Under the pieces are notes generated by a model, which worked only from the letters and a program-made list of their open reading frames with translations, made no database searches and had not been told where the DNA came from. Shown here one piece after another: positions 61,858 through 64,000 of a stretch of DNA of 64,000 nt. The translations under genes were made by a program, and so were the position numbers. Within the stretch, counting starts at the first letter, position 1, and each line of letters opens with the position of its first letter. Source of the DNA: Neobacillus muris (GTDB lineage: Bacteria; Bacillota; Bacilli; Bacillales; Cytobacillaceae); the NCBI RefSeq assembly GCF_943193175.1, contig NZ_CALPDF010000024.1:1-64000 (forward strand). Direction: 5' to 3'.

Positions 61858-63552
61858 ATGAATTTTAAGAAGAAGTTTGCGGAGGAGCTCTACGCAGCAT
61901 TGGATGGAGCCATCGAAGCAGCTGAACTCGAACAGTTGATTGAGAAACCAAAGACCCAGCAGCACGGTGATTTGGCATTTCCTTGTTTTTCGCTGGCAAA
62001 AATGCAGCGGAAAGCACCCCATCTGATTGCCCAAGAGCTCGCTGGAAAGATCCAATCAAGGGTATTTGAAAAAATGGAAGTCGTTGGGGCCTATATTAAT
62101 GTGTTTTTAAATAAACAGCAGGTTGCTGCGGATATCTTAAACCAAATCATTTCCCAGCAGGGCGAATACGGGACACAAAAGGAGGGGAATGGCGGCAAGG
62201 TGACGATCGACCTGTCTTCGCCTAATATTGCCAAGCCGTTTTCCATGGGGCACCTGCGTTCGACTGTAATCGGAAATGCCCTTGCCCTTATTGTAGAAAA
62301 ATGCGGCTTTCAGCCAATCAAAATCAACCATCTAGGCGACTGGGGCACCCAGTTTGGCAAGCTCATCAGTGCCTATAAACGCTGGGGTAATCCAGAAAAA
62401 GTCAAGCAAAACCCGATTAAGGAATTATTGTCCCTGTATGTTCAGTTTCATGCGGAAGCAGAAGCCAACCCAGCGCTGGACGACGAGGGAAGAAGCTGGT
62501 TTAAAAAGCTCGAGGACGGCGACGAAGAGGCATTGGCCCTTTGGCAATGGTTCCGGGATGAGTCTTTAAAAGAATTTTCCCGAATATATGAACTGATGGG
62601 CGTACAATTTGATTCCTATGCTGGCGAAGCCTTTTACAACGATAAAATGGACCGGATTGTCAAGCTCCTTGAGGAGAAGGAGCTGCTTGTTGAGTCCAAT
62701 CAAGCCCAGGTAGTGGAGCTGAATGAAGAACAGCTGCCGCCTTGCCTAATTAAGAAATCAGATGGAGCGACGCTTTATGCCACCCGTGACCTGGCGGCAG
62801 CCCTTTACCGCAAGGAGCATTACGATTTTTCCCAATCCCTGTATGTGGTCGGCCATGAGCAAAGCCTGCATTTTAAACAGTTAATTGCCGTCCTGAAAAA
62901 AATGGGCTTTGATTGGGCGGACAAAATGGTCCATATTCCATTTGGGATGATGTTAAAGGACGGGAAGAAAATGTCCACCCGGAAAGGCAAGGTTGTCCTA
63001 TTGGAAGAAGTGCTGGCAGAGTCTATCGAGATGGCCCGCTCCAACATTGAGGAAAAAAATCCGACTTTAAAAAATAAAGAGGAAGTGGCCAAACAAGTTG
63101 GTGTCGGAGCGGTTATTTTTCATGATTTAAAAAATTACCGGATGAATGATATTGAATTCTCATTAGAGGAAATGCTTCGTTTTGAAGGAGAAACCGCCCC
63201 TTACGTCCAATATACCTTTGCGAGAGCTTGTTCCATTCTGCGGAAAGCCGGCTGGAAGCTGGAGACCCCCGCTCAAGCGTATCAAACATCGTGGGAAAAG
63301 GAATGGAAGGTTGTCAGTTTGTTGATGGAATTCCCTTCCGCCATTAAGCGGGCCTGCGAAAATTACGATCCGTCCCTCGTTGCCAAATACATTATCGACC
63401 TGGCGCAGGTGTTTAATAAATATTATGCCGAGGTCAAGGTATTGGAGGAAAGCCCGGAGAGGGAAGCACGCCTGGCTCTAGTTTGCAGTGTAACGGTGGT
63501 CCTTAAGGAAGGCTTGCGCTTGCTGGGTATTTCTGCACCCGAAGAAATGTAA
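61858..63552 (+). CDS. argS: Arginyl-tRNA synthetase
   Basis: The 564-residue class I synthetase charges tRNA-Arg. It has an N-terminal Arg-S additional domain (1-85), the HIGH-equivalent IAKPFSMGHLRST, the KMSKS-equivalent KKMSTRKG and a DALR anticodon-binding domain (about 445-564; FARACSILRKAG). The ATG at 61858 has AAAGGGAGGA upstream; the TTG at 61831 lies in the terminator and is not used. It is regulated by the T-box leader. Confidence 0.96.
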   Translation: MNFKKKFAEELYAALDGAIEAAELEQLIEKPKTQQHGDLAFPCFSLAKMQRKAPHLIAQELAGKIQSRVFEKMEVVGAYINVFLNKQQVAADILNQIISQQGEYGTQKEGNGGKVTIDLSSPNIAKPFSMGHLRSTVIGNALALIVEKCGFQPIKINHLGDWGTQFGKLISAYKRWGNPEKVKQNPIKELLSLYVQFHAEAEANPALDDEGRSWFKKLEDGDEEALALWQWFRDESLKEFSRIYELMGVQFDSYAGEAFYNDKMDRIVKLLEEKELLVESNQAQVVELNEEQLPPCLIKKSDGATLYATRDLAAALYRKEHYDFSQSLYVVGHEQSLHFKQLIAVLKKMGFDWADKMVHIPFGMMLKDGKKMSTRKGKVVLLEEVLAESIEMARSNIEEKNPTLKNKEEVAKQVGVGAVIFHDLKNYRMNDIEFSLEEMLRFEGETAPYVQYTFARACSILRKAGWKLETPAQAYQTSWEKEWKVVSLLMEFPSAIKRACENYDPSLVAKYIIDLAQVFNKYYAEVKVLEESPEREARLALVCSVTVVLKEGLRLLGISAPEEM

Positions 63553-63623
63553 ATCATTTTATTTCTATTGGGAGCCTGATTGGTATAAAATGGTTTTAGA
63601 TATATGGATGGGAGGCAATGGGA

Positions 63624-64000
63624 GTGAGTGAGCAATTATTTAAAACGATGGAACTGACAAGGAGCTATTTTTTAAAAACGGTTAATGGATTGGATGAAGC
63701 CGTTGTGGATGTGCAGCCGGAAGGCTTTAACAACAATATTCATTGGCATATCGGCCATGTGTTAACCACAGCGGAACAATTTATGTTTGGTTTTCCAAAG
63801 AAATCAACTCAACTGCCTGAACGGTATATTGAATTATTTGCATCAGGAACAAAACCTGCAGACTGGAAGGGGGAAATTCCGTCTGTTCAGGAATTAGCCG
63901 CAAAGCTGGAGGATCAGTTAAAGCGGATGAAGGAAATCCCAGCTGAGAGCTTTAATGAGCGCCTTAAGACTCCGTTTCTTGGCCAAGAAACCTTTGGGGA
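63624..64000 (+). CDS. DinB-family protein (partial, cut by window end)
   Basis: The visible 125 residues show the DinB/YfiT-type four-helix fold, with NIHWHIGHVLTTAEQFMFG holding the first His ligands of the metal site. Such proteins are metal-dependent thiol-transferase or damage-inducible proteins. GTG 63624 is 8 nt from GGAGG; the ATG at 63618 is too close to it. The C-terminus lies beyond the window. Confidence 0.75.
   Translation, partial: MSEQLFKTMELTRSYFLKTVNGLDEAVVDVQPEGFNNNIHWHIGHVLTTAEQFMFGFPKKSTQLPERYIELFASGTKPADWKGEIPSVQELAAKLEDQLKRMKEIPAESFNERLKTPFLGQETFG

Noticed and set aside
1..64000. CRISPR arrays, rRNA or complete tRNA genes
   Set aside because: I saw no repeat-spacer arrays, rRNA motifs or complete tRNA cloverleaf; the only regular array (38553-38671) has no spacers.

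Overview
The window looks like a chromosomal segment of a low-GC, spore-forming member of the Bacillaceae (a Bacillus-like genus; the species cannot be told from this window). The evidence is strong Shine-Dalgarno sequences, SigA, SigL, Fur and MhqR-type sites of Bacillus form, a T-box leader before argS, a c-di-GMP-I riboswitch, an alpha/beta-type small acid-soluble spore protein, and Bacillus-type genes such as mntH, pepV, a feuABC/btr-like iron locus and a vanR/S/Y/Z-like group.

Layout. 1-5000 is accessory: a HAD phosphatase followed by a NUDIX gene truncated by an IS66 remnant, a MerR regulator with its operator, and an IS256-family element. 5.4-8.9 kb carries a two-component system with VanY- and VanZ-like proteins but no ligase genes. 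9-17 kb is a run of small transport, defence and regulatory units: an alpha/beta hydrolase, a divergent TetR/MFS exporter pair, an MhqR-type ring-cleaving dioxygenase, and a GC-rich PadR-DUF1048-ABC exporter operon. 17-21 kb has an M28-like peptidase and a PAS-GGDEF diguanylate cyclase under a c-di-GMP riboswitch. 21-29.3 kb is metal homeostasis: mntH, then a Fur-boxed AraC/binding-protein regulator, a siderophore ABC importer with its own ATPase, and a siderophore-esterase-like hydrolase. 29.5-38.5 kb holds an EamA transporter, esterases, a DJ-1/PfpI protein, a 2-oxoacid dehydrogenase E1alpha-E1beta-E2 operon ending in a GlcD-like flavoprotein instead of E3, and a LysM-M14 peptidase. 38.7-46.5 kb joins a TudS-like desulfidase, an ECF S-component and a LysR regulator to a DUF3189 protein and a three-subunit molybdenum hydroxylase. 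46.6-49.2 kb is an ABC exporter with two permeases. 49.3-60 kb is a sigma-54 unit: an enhancer-binding protein, PepV, and a peptide-import operon with a textbook -24/-12 promoter that also encodes an asparaginase and a fused DppDF ATPase. The window closes with a TetR regulator, a membrane protein, a SASP, T-box-argS and the start of a DinB-family gene.

The most interesting signals are these: (i) the sigma-54 module, whose activator has an apparent PrpR_N sensor and ends in a winged-helix-like tail rather than a Fis helix-turn-helix; (ii) three 20-bp palindromes spaced 32-34 bp apart at 29366-29451, with a fourth copy at 40806; (iii) the desulfidase/ECF/LysR/molybdenum-hydroxylase neighbourhood; (iv) feedback wiring of a diguanylate cyclase by a c-di-GMP riboswitch; (v) several leader or orphan-terminator structures with alternative pairings; and (vi) a six-unit, 20-bp tandem repeat at 38553-38671. 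All functional calls rest on reading motifs by eye; no database search was run.
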